Source of the DNA: Planctomycetota bacterium
GTDB lineage: Bacteria > Planctomycetota > Phycisphaerae > Sedimentisphaerales > Anaerobacaceae
Direction: 5' to 3'
Assembly (NCBI GenBank): GCA_019456145.1
Contig: VRUL01000003.1
Location: forward strand, 186,001-250,000
DNA length: 64,000 nucleotides
Positions 9,452 through 19,000 of the stretch are shown here, piece by piece (the first letter of the stretch is position 1; each line of letters starts with the position of its first letter). The notes beneath the pieces are model-generated. The model did no database searches. It had not been told where the DNA came from and saw only the letters and a program-made list of their open reading frames with translations. The translations under genes and the position numbers were made by a program.

Positions 9452-10300
9452 TTGATCAAGACAATTGCCAAATCCCTCCTGCTGAACGTGCTCTGGCACG
9501 CATTAGGCCGAAGAAATCTTGTCAGGCTCGCACGTTTCCTTAATAATGAGTCCCGCCTGGATGTAAATAATAATCCAGCGACTAATGGCGAGATGATGGT
9601 ACGGTCAACTGTCCTTGAAAAACTGAAACACAACGAAAGTATTTGTATATTTGATGTTGGTGCCAATATTGGAACCTGGACACATTCTTTATTTGAGCAA
9701 ACCAGCAACACCGCCTCTCTTATCGTCCACACTTTTGAACCCTGTGCCGACACCTATTCCACATTGGCAAACAATTTGCATGCCTGGAACCTAAGCGGCA
9801 GCATAAAATCGAACAAGCTTGCCTTATCATCTTCTATAGACGAGCGCCCTTTTTTTTCTCTCGGACCAAATATCGGGGCAAACAGCCTATCCCCTCCAAC
9901 CGACTCTACGAAACATACCGTTGAGCAAGTTCAGACAGAAACAATTGATAATTATTGTTTAAGGAATAATATCTCACATATAGACCTTGTTAAAATCGAC
10001 ACGGAAGGCCATGATATGGAAGTAATTTATGGTGGCAATAACATGCTTGCTTCGGGAGCGATTGACATTCTTCAGTTTGAATACAACTATAAATGGATTG
10101 ACAGCCGCCATTTTCTACGTGATGCATTTGAATTTTTGTTACCACTTGGTTTTATCATTGGCAAGATTACTCCCAGAGGCATAGAGTTTTATCCTCGTTG
10201 GGACCATGAATTAGAAACTTTCATAGAGGCAAACTACTTAGCCGTAAAACAATCGTTGAGAAATATCTTTCCGCAGATTAAATGGTGGAAGGAATCATAA
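9452..10300 (+). CDS. FkbM family methyltransferase
   Basis: A 282-residue SAM methyltransferase of the FkbM family, which O-methylates hydroxyls in polyketides, glycopeptidolipids and polysaccharides. The SAM motif IFDVGANIGTWTHSL is at about residues 67-81. The FkbM signature DLVKIDTEGHDMEVIYGG lies near 178-195 and is followed by DILQFEYNYKW. TTG at 9452 is used as the start (IKTIAKSLLLNVLW follows). It begins a run of three methyltransferases (9452-11874), which suggests a heavily methylated glycan. The acceptor is unknown. Confidence 0.88.
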   Translation: MIKTIAKSLLLNVLWHALGRRNLVRLARFLNNESRLDVNNNPATNGEMMVRSTVLEKLKHNESICIFDVGANIGTWTHSLFEQTSNTASLIVHTFEPCADTYSTLANNLHAWNLSGSIKSNKLALSSSIDERPFFSLGPNIGANSLSPPTDSTKHTVEQVQTETIDNYCLRNNISHIDLVKIDTEGHDMEVIYGGNNMLASGAIDILQFEYNYKWIDSRHFLRDAFEFLLPLGFIIGKITPRGIEFYPRWDHELETFIEANYLAVKQSLRNIFPQIKWWKES

Positions 10301-10345
10301 GCCTAAACAATCTCCCTAATCCCGAAAACTTCATCTCATAAGCCT

Positions 10346-11140
10346 ATGACCGACAAACTCAAAACTTTCTACGATAAGCAATATACTACCGGATGCTATT
10401 CTACTGCAGAAAAACCCGAAGACCATTCTTTCTATCCCATACTGAAAGCATTTGTCGACGAATTTGAACTCCATGACAAAAAGTGCCTTGAAGTCGGATG
10501 CGGCCGTGGAGCGTTTCAGGATGTGGTTACGGATTACACAGGCGTCGATATTTCCGAGGTCGTCGCGAACTTATTTCATAAACCTTTTTTCCAATGTCAT
10601 GCAACAGAGTTACCTTTTGAAAACAGCTCATTTGATACTATATGGAGTTATGCTGTCCTTGAACATATTCCAGAACCCGAAAAGGCCCTGAAAGAAATGC
10701 ACCGCGTGTTAAAAAATCAAGGATTTTTGCTGTTAGCACCAGCCTGGCAATGCAGGCCCTGGGCGGCTATGGGTTATTCTGTTCGCTCCTATCGTGACTT
10801 CGACTTCAAAGGCAAAATTGTTAAACTGTCAATACCCCTGCGCAATTCCGTGCTCTTTCGTTCTATGTATGTTTTCCCAAGGCGTTTACTCCGAGCCGTT
10901 CAGTTTTTCTTCAGGAATAAACCTGTTCCTTTCAAATATAGAAAACTGAAACCAAATTACGACAATTATTGGGTATCTGATTCTGACGCCCTTAATTCTA
11001 TGGATCCCTACGATGCAATTTTATGGTTTATGTCCCGCAGTGATATTTGCATTTCATATCCCCGGTGGTTCTCTCGATTTTTCGTCAGAACAGGCCCTAT
11101 CATATTTCAGAAAAACGAACGACCTCATGGTAAAAAATGA
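10346..11140 (+). CDS. Class I SAM-dependent methyltransferase
   Basis: A 264-residue Methyltransf_11-type protein. Motif I is KCLEVGCGRGAFQDV at about residues 46-60, the ribose strand is TGVDIS, and the post-motif region IWSYAVLEHIPEPEKALKEMHRVLKNQGFLLLAPA is strongly conserved. The C-terminal 120 residues are basic and aromatic-rich and probably bind the lipid-linked or glycan acceptor. Its stop overlaps the next methyltransferase start by ATGA, so the two are coupled. Substrate not deducible. Confidence 0.87.
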   Translation: MTDKLKTFYDKQYTTGCYSTAEKPEDHSFYPILKAFVDEFELHDKKCLEVGCGRGAFQDVVTDYTGVDISEVVANLFHKPFFQCHATELPFENSSFDTIWSYAVLEHIPEPEKALKEMHRVLKNQGFLLLAPAWQCRPWAAMGYSVRSYRDFDFKGKIVKLSIPLRNSVLFRSMYVFPRRLLRAVQFFFRNKPVPFKYRKLKPNYDNYWVSDSDALNSMDPYDAILWFMSRSDICISYPRWFSRFFVRTGPIIFQKNERPHGKK

Positions 11141-11874
11141 CCACTAACAAACCAAACTACAGACAGCGAATATACAAAGAATACACGTCCTATTCTCAGA
11201 ATCTGAAAGCACCACTTAACTCTCGCACAATAAAACGCTGGGAACAGGGCTATGATTCATATCTGAAAGGTTGGCTGCCGCAGAGAAAAGATGCATCCAT
11301 ACTAGAGGTTGCATGTGGCAGCGGTAGATTGCTGCATTTCTTCAAAGCAAGGAAATATACCAACGTTACAGGAGTTGATATCAGTCCCGAACAGGTGCAA
11401 TTGGCAAAAAAGGTTGTAGAAGCTGTAGTTCAAGCCGACATACTCGATTTCCTGGAAAAAGTTGACAAAACATATGATTTGATAATCGGATTAGATATTG
11501 TTGAACATCTTCAAAAGGATGAGGTATTGCGTTTTCTTGATGCTTGTTACAAGGCACTTAAGCCGCATGGTCGTCTTATTTTACAATTGCCAAATGGCGA
11601 AAGCATTTTTGGAGCGGCGGTGTTTTCCGGGGATTTCACACATGAAGTACATTTTGCACCCGTGGGTTTACAACGTCTTTTGAATCTGTGTCATTTTTGT
11701 AACATTGAAATAAGGGAAACAGGACCGGTTATTCACGGTCTTGTCTCAGCAATGCGCCTTGTGGCATGGCAGGTAGTACGGCTGTTAATAAAGGCATGGA
11801 ACCTTATAGAAACAGGTGGTTGTGGAACCAGTGTTTTTACGAGGGTTTTTCTGATATCGGCCAACAGATTATGA
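11137..11874 (+). CDS. Class I SAM-dependent methyltransferase
   Basis: A 245-residue SAM methyltransferase. Motif I is ILEVACGSGRLLHFF near residues 53-67, followed by VTGVDISPEQ and LIIGLDIVEHLQKDEVLRFL, then a GRLILQLPNG strand. This is the pattern of Methyltransf_23/UbiG-like enzymes. It is coupled by ATGA overlaps at both ends: to a methyltransferase upstream and a glycosyltransferase downstream. That places it firmly in the polysaccharide operon. Function as a sugar methyltransferase is inferred from context. Confidence 0.86.
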   Translation: MTTNKPNYRQRIYKEYTSYSQNLKAPLNSRTIKRWEQGYDSYLKGWLPQRKDASILEVACGSGRLLHFFKARKYTNVTGVDISPEQVQLAKKVVEAVVQADILDFLEKVDKTYDLIIGLDIVEHLQKDEVLRFLDACYKALKPHGRLILQLPNGESIFGAAVFSGDFTHEVHFAPVGLQRLLNLCHFCNIEIRETGPVIHGLVSAMRLVAWQVVRLLIKAWNLIETGGCGTSVFTRVFLISANRL

Positions 11875-13067
11875 ACACGCGCTTAGCTGTTTTTGCAACC
11901 CATCCCATTCAATATCAGGTACCAATCTGGAGAGCGCTTGCTGAAACACCATGGCTTGATGTCATCGTTTATTACTTTAGTGACCATAGTGTAAGAGGTG
12001 GTCTTGATGAAGATTTTGGAGTGCCGGTTGCTTGGGATATACCTTTGCTTGATGGTTATAAGAGTGTATTTATTGCAAGAAATACTAAGTTCAGACAACA
12101 CACTAATATTAAAATACGTAATGTAAAAAGTTTATTAAGGGAAGGGAGGTATCATTACGTGTTTTTGCAGGGCTACACACACGTTTTTGAGCGACAGGTA
12201 CTCTCTGCATCCAGAAGTCTTGGTATCAAAGTCATTATGAGGGGGGAATTCTCGACTATGAAAAAAAATAGAGGTTTATTAAAAACATACCTTCGCCGGC
12301 AATATCTAAAATGGTTTTATTCCCACGTAGATGCCTTCTGTTATATTGGAACTGATGCAAAGCAGCATTTGGAGGCATTCGATATTCCAGAAGAAAAACT
12401 TTTCTTTTCACCTTACTGCGTAGATACAGCACGTTTTTTAGCACAGAGTAGTGGATATAACCGAGCTTCAACTCGGCAGCTACTTGGATTGGCGGATAAT
12501 CATTTTACTTTTCTTTTTTCAGGGAAACTAATCCCACGCAAAGAAATATTACTGCTTTTAGATGCCTTGGAACAGCTACCTTGTAACGATAACGTAGCCT
12601 TGATAGTGCTGGGAGATGGACCACTAAAGTCGCAGGTAATAAAACGAGGGGTCAATCTTTTAGGTTCACGCTTTTTATTTAAGGGTTTTGTGAACCAAAC
12701 AAAACTTGGGCAATACTTTCTTGCGTCAGACGTCTTTGTTCTACCATCATATTATGAGACATGGGGTCTTGTCGTCAATGAAGCGATGCAGTTTGGTTTG
12801 CCGGTCATTGTCAGTGATATGGTTGGGTGTTACCCTGATTTGGTCCCGGATGGTATTACAGGTTTTGTTTTTCCATCGGGTAACAGCCGTGCACTTGCCT
12901 CTTGCATGCAGCGATTGATTCAGAATCCCGAATTATCTAAACAACTTGGTGCCCAGGCTCTCCGCCGGATATCCGGATTTACAGTGCAATCAGCAATCGA
13001 TGGCATTTTGGAGACGATTGGAACCAGGGCACAAGAAAGCTGCAAATCAGCTGCAACAGCGAACTAA
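11871..13067 (+). CDS. GT4 family glycosyltransferase
   Basis: 398 residues from ATG at 11871, which overlaps the preceding stop as ATGA. The open frame extends further upstream, but that part is out-of-frame with the methyltransferase gene and is not coding. The N-terminus MNTRLAVFATHPIQYQVPIWRAL is a typical GT-B start. The Glycos_transf_1 domain shows FLFSGKLIPRKEILLLLDAL, VLGDGPLKSQV and the donor-binding block YYETWGLVVNEAMQFGLPV near residues 300-320. It transfers a sugar during repeat-unit assembly; the linkage is unknown. Confidence 0.88.
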   Translation: MNTRLAVFATHPIQYQVPIWRALAETPWLDVIVYYFSDHSVRGGLDEDFGVPVAWDIPLLDGYKSVFIARNTKFRQHTNIKIRNVKSLLREGRYHYVFLQGYTHVFERQVLSASRSLGIKVIMRGEFSTMKKNRGLLKTYLRRQYLKWFYSHVDAFCYIGTDAKQHLEAFDIPEEKLFFSPYCVDTARFLAQSSGYNRASTRQLLGLADNHFTFLFSGKLIPRKEILLLLDALEQLPCNDNVALIVLGDGPLKSQVIKRGVNLLGSRFLFKGFVNQTKLGQYFLASDVFVLPSYYETWGLVVNEAMQFGLPVIVSDMVGCYPDLVPDGITGFVFPSGNSRALASCMQRLIQNPELSKQLGAQALRRISGFTVQSAIDGILETIGTRAQESCKSAATAN

Positions 13068-13095
13068 CATTTGTCGTGTTAGTCGAGAAAATACA

Positions 13096-14136
13096 ATGTC
13101 GAATATGAAATTTCTCTATGTCGGGACTCTCTACGAAGGAGAAACATGTTATGACCGTATGTGTGCCATGCGAGATATTGGTCTTAATGTTTTGCCATTT
13201 GATACCTCATCGTACATCGAGGCTGGCACGAGAATTACAAGATCTTTACGTCATCGGTTAAAGATGGGGATCAATGTCAGGAAGCTGAATCAGGATTTGC
13301 TGGAAACTGCAGCTAAACAAAACGGCATAACGCATATCTGGTTTGATAAAGCTACCTTGATTTGGCCAACAACATTGAAAAAACTGAAGGAAATTACTTC
13401 TGCTTTTTTAATCCATTATACTCCTGATCCTCAAATAATGCTTCACAGGTCGAGACATTATATAAAAAGCATTCCGCTTTATGATATGATTTTTACAACT
13501 AAGGCTTTTGAAGTCGGTCTTCACGGGAATCTTGGTGCAAGGTCTGTTCATCTAACTCATCAGTCTTACAATAAAAATCGTTTTTGTCCCAGACAACTAA
13601 CAAAAGAAGATGTTCTGAAATACAAAACAGACGTTGCCTTTGTAGGTCATTATGAAAGATATCGTGCGAAATGTATCAAAGCCATAGTAGATATGGGTAG
13701 CGGCGTAAAAATCTGGGGAGGTTATTGGTCACGATATGCATACCGGCATCTTTGGGCTAAGAAAATTATTATGGGCAACGGTGTTTTGGGTGAGGAATAT
13801 TGCAAAGCACTTTCTTCTGCGTCTATATGTCTTGGTTTCCTCTCAAAGCTTATTCCTGAAACTACGACGACTCGGTCTTTTGAAATTCCCGCTTCCGGTT
13901 CATTTATGTTGGCCGAACGCACAAAAGAACATATGCAATTGTTTGAAGAAGGCAAAGAGGCTGAGTTTTTTTCTTCCATTGAAGAACTTGTTGAAAAAGT
14001 CAGGTATTACCTTGATAACCCACAGAAACGCCAGGAAATCGCTGACGCGGGCAGACAGCGGTGCTTGAAAAGTGGATACAGCTACCAGGACCGTCTGAAA
14101 GAAATACTGGAAAAAATTGAGGGCATCAGAAATTAG
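13096..14136 (+). CDS. CgeB-like glycosyltransferase family protein
   Basis: 346 residues from ATG at 13096 (MSNMKFLYVGTLYEG). The frame is open further 5' but overlaps the previous gene. The fold pattern resembles CgeB/DUF3880 plus Glyco_trans_1_2 proteins: a GT-B-like protein with YTPDPQIMLHR in the middle, VAFVGHYERYRAKCIKAI near residue 178, and the C-terminal RSFEIPASGSFMLAERT block followed by LFEEGKEAEFFSSIEELVEKVRYYLDNP. The last block is diagnostic for the family (spore-maturation/CgeB and related surface glycosyltransferases). The acceptor is unknown. Its 3' end overlaps the polymerase gene. Confidence 0.8.
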   Translation: MSNMKFLYVGTLYEGETCYDRMCAMRDIGLNVLPFDTSSYIEAGTRITRSLRHRLKMGINVRKLNQDLLETAAKQNGITHIWFDKATLIWPTTLKKLKEITSAFLIHYTPDPQIMLHRSRHYIKSIPLYDMIFTTKAFEVGLHGNLGARSVHLTHQSYNKNRFCPRQLTKEDVLKYKTDVAFVGHYERYRAKCIKAIVDMGSGVKIWGGYWSRYAYRHLWAKKIIMGNGVLGEEYCKALSSASICLGFLSKLIPETTTTRSFEIPASGSFMLAERTKEHMQLFEEGKEAEFFSSIEELVEKVRYYLDNPQKRQEIADAGRQRCLKSGYSYQDRLKEILEKIEGIRN

Positions 14137-15697
14137 AAAATTGAACCAGTCCGGGATTAATACAACAGTTACAATAGAAACCTGCAATGGCAGACAAAAA
14201 CGCTTCAATCTGACTTCCCCACCAATGCTGAGCTTTTGGGCAAGTTGTCTGTGTATTTTGGCAGGGTATTTATTGCTGACAGGTATTGAACGAGGGAACT
14301 ATATTCTCCGTACTGTCAGCCTTGGTACGCTGGTACTGTTGGCATTGTCTTTGCATTTGCTGACACGAAATGTGTTGCGTGACCCTTTTCATCCCGATAT
14401 CTTACTAACCGTTGGCCATCTCGCACAATTCGTAATTCCCAGCCTGATTTTCGGCACAGGTTTCTTCGATGACATTCTGTATTTTCACACAAAGCAAGTA
14501 CGCAGCTTTTTCCCTGAAATGCTTTTGGCAGTTTTAATCGCCCAAACTGCCTTCAACCTGCCCTTTTCTATTAAACCGCCGAGAGAACGAGGTCTTTCAA
14601 CCAATAACTGTCGAAAATTACCTCTTTTTATTGTTCTTCTGTCACTCTGTGTCTGGTTTTCAAGAGCAGTCATACTGGCTACAAACTCATATTATTACCA
14701 CGCCTCAAATTTTATGAAATACTCATCATTTTTTTCCCCTGTAGCGGTACTATCTTTTCTCGGAAGAATAATCACTGCATACGCGTCGCTCAGGTTTTTC
14801 GAAGGAAAAAGGGTCCGTAATAAAATCCTGCCTGCTATTTACTTGATTCTCGAGATCGGCTGGCACTTGTCCTCCGGAAAACGTGAGGGTTTGCTAATTA
14901 CCCTGTTATGTATAATATTCGTGTATTTCTTCGTTCGAAAAAAAATCCCAATAGGTTACGTGCTTTGTTTCTTATTTGTTTTGTTTGTTGGTTCGGTGTT
15001 CATGAATTATTACCGTGACGTATTCCTAACAGCATCTTCTGTGGATAAAGTTTCGGTCATTGATGCTTCAAAAAAAGCTTTACATGAGCAAAAAAAAATA
15101 AGTACTAAACAAGCCCTTAATATAGTACTTGACCGGTTACATGATGGTCAATTTGCTGCTGGCTGTTTTATATCTGCCCCCAAATACGTCCCTTTTCAAA
15201 ATGGCAAGACATACAAAATGATACTATGGATACCTGTCCCAAGCTTTTTATACCATAAGCGCCCAAAATTCATGATCAACTATAACGAGTTAATCAGCAA
15301 AGAATCCGTTCCGCCTGATACAGATAATCCAAGGGATAAAGAAGTTCTCGAATATTCACCAATCACCAGACATCCAGGCCAAGAAGGTTCCGCCCCTATT
15401 ACAACAGTTGGAGAAGCATATATCAATTTTGGCTGGCTTGGGATTGCACCTGTCTTTTTGGTGCTTGGGTTTATATACAGGTTAGTGGATCAATTATTTA
15501 CACTGCATCTTTCTCGCGTGAATGCAGCAATATTGATCTTTTTCTGCCTGCTTATAGTCCGTATCCAGGTAGATCCTGCAGTTTCCCATTTATCGTGGAT
15601 ACTTAAAATACTTATTATACTTGTAATATCGCATTTTTTTGAGTCATGGATCGGCAGGAAAACAAGACAAACTTCGAGTCTCAAATCTATTTACTAA
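14117..15697 (+). CDS. O-antigen/EPS polymerase (Wzy-like) membrane protein
   Basis: An integral membrane protein of up to 526 residues with about ten or more hydrophobic helices. It has one large extracytoplasmic loop (about residues 310-430) ending in SAPITTVGEAYINFGWLGIAP, a signature seen in oligosaccharide repeat-unit polymerases. It would polymerise flipped repeat units in the periplasm. The start is uncertain. TTG at 14117 has a weak GGA upstream and overlaps the preceding gene by 20 bp. The first helix begins only near residue 36, so a later start (ATG 14225) is possible. The family is highly divergent, so identification rests on topology, the loop motif and context. Confidence 0.78.
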   Translation: MRASEIRKLNQSGINTTVTIETCNGRQKRFNLTSPPMLSFWASCLCILAGYLLLTGIERGNYILRTVSLGTLVLLALSLHLLTRNVLRDPFHPDILLTVGHLAQFVIPSLIFGTGFFDDILYFHTKQVRSFFPEMLLAVLIAQTAFNLPFSIKPPRERGLSTNNCRKLPLFIVLLSLCVWFSRAVILATNSYYYHASNFMKYSSFFSPVAVLSFLGRIITAYASLRFFEGKRVRNKILPAIYLILEIGWHLSSGKREGLLITLLCIIFVYFFVRKKIPIGYVLCFLFVLFVGSVFMNYYRDVFLTASSVDKVSVIDASKKALHEQKKISTKQALNIVLDRLHDGQFAAGCFISAPKYVPFQNGKTYKMILWIPVPSFLYHKRPKFMINYNELISKESVPPDTDNPRDKEVLEYSPITRHPGQEGSAPITTVGEAYINFGWLGIAPVFLVLGFIYRLVDQLFTLHLSRVNAAILIFFCLLIVRIQVDPAVSHLSWILKILIILVISHFFESWIGRKTRQTSSLKSIY

Positions 15698-15776
15698 TCT
15701 ATCAACGAACCACGAGCATAGTTCTTGATATTATTACTGACCACATGAAAACCTGTCATTATATTCAGATAGTAAT

Positions 15777-16976
15777 ATGAATTACCTTTGTGCTGTTGAC
15801 AGTCATTTTTATGATTATCCGGGTGGAACTGCAAGAGTTGCATGGGACATTTCCCTGATGATGCGAGAACAAGGTCATGATGTTACCATGTTCTGCAAAA
15901 AACCTGAAAACGGGGCTATTCAAACACATCAATCGGAAAAAGAAGGAATACGGATACTCTATTATCAAGTCCCAAAATCATCAAGATGGAATATCTTCTC
16001 AGGTGCCCATCAGATCAAAGCAGCTTTTCAGGCTGCGAACGAATGGTTGACAGAGACCTTTTGGGATGTCGTTCATATACATTCCTTATTCACGGGTACA
16101 GCTGTCATGAAGGCTTTGACAAATATTCGGAGCTGTGTATACACTGTTCACTCACCCGTTGTACCTGAACAAAAAATCAATTGGGCCCATCAAGGACTTA
16201 TTGGTCGGATAAAGCTGTGTTTCGGATTAAATATACTCTGGCGATTTGAAAATAGACTTTTGCAAAAAGCTTCTGCTGTTCACACTTTGTCTGAATTTAC
16301 CGAATCGCAAGTTCATAAGTTTCATGGCTTTGAAAACAAGACAACAGTTATCCCCCACTGGGTTCGACCGGAATATAAAAGAAGTAAAACAAAACAGCAG
16401 GCCCGCCAAGTGTTACAATGGCCTCAAGACATTCCAGTCCTCTTTACTCTGCGTAACTGCATTCCTCGCACTGGACTTGACATTGCTCTTAAGGCTGTTA
16501 TTCCTTTGGCACTTCAAAACAAATGCCTTTTTGTAATTGCCGGAGATGGCCCCTTGAGAAGAAAGTTACAGCAACAAGCAGAAAAAGCCGGTGCTAATCC
16601 TGCTCAAATATTATTTACCGGACGATTGTCCGATGAAAAACTCATGTTAGCTTATCAGGCGGCCGACTTATTTGTTTTGCCGACGGTTGGGCTGGAATGT
16701 TTTGGATTAATTATCCAGGAATCTCTTGCGATGGATTGCCCCGTTGTTGCAACGGATATCGGAGCGATTCCGGAGATCCTCAAGCAAATATTGCCGGAAT
16801 TTATTGTACCAGCCAACAACGCAACAATACTAAGAACAAAGATACAAGATTACCTTCAAGGAAAACTTAAAGTCCCATCTCAAAACAGTCTCAGTGAATA
16901 TGTTCAGCGAAGATATGCAAAAAAAATAATCTATCCAAAAATAGTAAACTTACTTACAGCTCACAACAAACAGTAA
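15777..16976 (+). CDS. GT4 family glycosyltransferase
   Basis: A 399-residue GT-B enzyme. The N-terminal domain begins NYLCAVDSHFYDYPGGTARVAWDISLMMREQGHDV, the glycine-rich acceptor loop of family 4. The donor domain has VIAGDGPLRRKLQQQ near 252-266 and the E-x7-E type segment GLECFGLIIQESLAMDCPVVATDIGAIPEI near 303-332. It lies between the polymerase and the asparagine synthase-like gene, same strand, with 79- and 26-bp gaps. Sugar specificity is unknown. Confidence 0.88.
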   Translation: MNYLCAVDSHFYDYPGGTARVAWDISLMMREQGHDVTMFCKKPENGAIQTHQSEKEGIRILYYQVPKSSRWNIFSGAHQIKAAFQAANEWLTETFWDVVHIHSLFTGTAVMKALTNIRSCVYTVHSPVVPEQKINWAHQGLIGRIKLCFGLNILWRFENRLLQKASAVHTLSEFTESQVHKFHGFENKTTVIPHWVRPEYKRSKTKQQARQVLQWPQDIPVLFTLRNCIPRTGLDIALKAVIPLALQNKCLFVIAGDGPLRRKLQQQAEKAGANPAQILFTGRLSDEKLMLAYQAADLFVLPTVGLECFGLIIQESLAMDCPVVATDIGAIPEILKQILPEFIVPANNATILRTKIQDYLQGKLKVPSQNSLSEYVQRRYAKKIIYPKIVNLLTAHNKQ

Positions 16977-17002
16977 AGTAAAGATAAGGCAAATAACATA
17001 AT

Positions 17003-18871
17003 ATGTGTGGTATTGCAGGCATTCTCGGTCATGGTGCTATAGAACATGAAAATGCAGTACACAAAATGATCGATGCGATGGCTCATCGTGGACCTGATGG
17101 ACAGGGTATTTATGTCTCTGACTCCGGAACCTGTGTATTGGGTCATCGGCGTCTGGCCATCCTGGACCTCTCCGAGGCTGCTTCCCAGCCTATGATTTCC
17201 AGGGATGGAAATTTCGTTCTTGTTTATAATGGTGAGTGCTACAATTTTCGCGAGCTTCGTGACCGACTCAGCAACGACGGCCTTGGCTTCGTTTCCAGCG
17301 GAGATACCGAAGTCGTATTGAAACTGCTTCAAAAGGAAGGTGTCGACGCCCTGCCAAAACTAAATGCTATGTTCGCATTGGCACTATGGGATGAGCGAAA
17401 ACAAACGCTGTTGATAGCTCACGACCGCTACGGCCAAAAGCCGCTCTATTTCACCCGCATCGGTAAATTGCTTCTTTTCGCATCAGAAGTCCGGACCTTA
17501 TTAGCTTCCGGCCTTGTACCCCGTAAGGCCGATTTAGCAGCTATTCACAGCTATTTAGCCTACGGTGCCGTCCAGGAGCCAAACACTATTGTTTCAGGTG
17601 TTTCGGTTCTTAAACCTGCCGGTTATATGCTTTGTAAGCCGGATGGAACCAAGAGTTATGATATTTACTGGAGATATTCTAAAAGAGAAAAAAAATTGTC
17701 GTCACAGGAACTAAGAGACTCTTTTCTCTCTGCGGTACACAGACATCTCATCAGCGATGCTCCACTCGGTTTGTTCCTATCTGGAGGTATAGATTCTTCA
17801 TCAATAGTGGCTGCAGCCACTCGGCGGTCTAACACCAGGATTAAAACACTTAGTGTCATATTTCCCGAACAGCCGGACGAGTCAGAAGCAGAGTATGCCG
17901 GGAAAATGGCTGAATGGGCCGGAACAGAACACTTTCAAATACCTGTCACCGGGCAGCAAATGTTACAGATGCTGCCTGAGGCCCTTGATGCGATGGACCA
18001 GCCTACGGGAGATGCAATTAATACATACCTGATTTCTCAGGCAGCCAGTCAGACCGGACTGAAAGCAGTTCTCTCCGGGGTGGGTGGAGATGAATTGTTT
18101 GGAGGTTACCACTTATTTCGTGATGTCCCCAAGATGCTTGCTATGCGCCGATTTCTATCCTTGATTCGCAAACCGGCAGCGCACCTGCTGGGCAAGTGCA
18201 ATCTTTTTGCACTCAAACCAGCCAAATTAGCCGACTTTTTTGATGCTCCGGCAAATATATTAAATTATTACCTGGTTCGACGGCGAATCTTTTCGTGGCG
18301 ACAGATAAGAGAAATAGCGCCCGAATTAGTCAAACCAGAATGGGACAGTGCTCTGGACAGCGAATACTTTCAGGATTTGCTGACCTTGATCGATGGAAGC
18401 AAAATTCACGATGCTGTGGGACGACTGGAAATGCGTGCCTATATGGGACAGACGCTGCTTCGCGACTCGGATGTTATGGGAATGGCCCACGGACTTGAAA
18501 TAAGATTACCGTTCCTTGATTCTGAGTTCTCTATAGGTTCGCTGAACCTTGAACCCGAATCACGAATTCCACAAAATACACCCAAAGCAAGATTCGTCGA
18601 AGCTATGGGAAACTGGCTCCCGGAAGGTATCGCAAATCGCTCCAAACAAGGCTTTACACTGCCACTGAAAAACTGGATGCAGCAAGAGTTGAAAAATGAA
18701 ATTACCGAAGGTATTAGTTCACTTCAACGTAACTGCAATGTGATGAAGAAAAATGTGCTTCTTGACCTGTGGGAGCAGTTCTGTTCCCGGCCCGAAAGAA
18801 TAGGATGGTTTAGGCCGTGGAGCCTGTTTGTCCTTGGCAGGTATTTGCAGACACATAAATTAGGGCTATGA
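17003..18871 (+). CDS. asnB: Asparagine synthase (glutamine-hydrolysing)-like amidotransferase
   Basis: A 622-residue two-domain protein. The N-terminal class II glutaminase domain has the nucleophile Cys2 (MCGIAGILG), then VYNGECYNFREL and SGDTEVVLKLLQ. The C-terminal synthetase domain has the pyrophosphate loop FLSGGIDSSSIVAAA at about residues 256-270 and VLSGVGGDELFGGYHLF near 355-371. The fold uses glutamine-derived ammonia and ATP to amidate a carboxylate. Free-standing asnB homologues in polysaccharide loci are thought to amidate uronic acids or modify glycan precursors. True asparagine synthesis is the alternative. Context favours the former, but the sequence does not settle it. Confidence 0.9.
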   Translation: MCGIAGILGHGAIEHENAVHKMIDAMAHRGPDGQGIYVSDSGTCVLGHRRLAILDLSEAASQPMISRDGNFVLVYNGECYNFRELRDRLSNDGLGFVSSGDTEVVLKLLQKEGVDALPKLNAMFALALWDERKQTLLIAHDRYGQKPLYFTRIGKLLLFASEVRTLLASGLVPRKADLAAIHSYLAYGAVQEPNTIVSGVSVLKPAGYMLCKPDGTKSYDIYWRYSKREKKLSSQELRDSFLSAVHRHLISDAPLGLFLSGGIDSSSIVAAATRRSNTRIKTLSVIFPEQPDESEAEYAGKMAEWAGTEHFQIPVTGQQMLQMLPEALDAMDQPTGDAINTYLISQAASQTGLKAVLSGVGGDELFGGYHLFRDVPKMLAMRRFLSLIRKPAAHLLGKCNLFALKPAKLADFFDAPANILNYYLVRRRIFSWRQIREIAPELVKPEWDSALDSEYFQDLLTLIDGSKIHDAVGRLEMRAYMGQTLLRDSDVMGMAHGLEIRLPFLDSEFSIGSLNLEPESRIPQNTPKARFVEAMGNWLPEGIANRSKQGFTLPLKNWMQQELKNEITEGISSLQRNCNVMKKNVLLDLWEQFCSRPERIGWFRPWSLFVLGRYLQTHKLGL

Positions 18872-19000
18872 TTTATCGACAAAAACTACCGAAGTCAAAT
18901 ATCAATAGCCAATTCTTTCCGACAGAATAAATCTCAAAGGCTACCTAAGATATATTCCAAACACTATTGTTAAATATGCTCAAATATTACCTTTATATAT

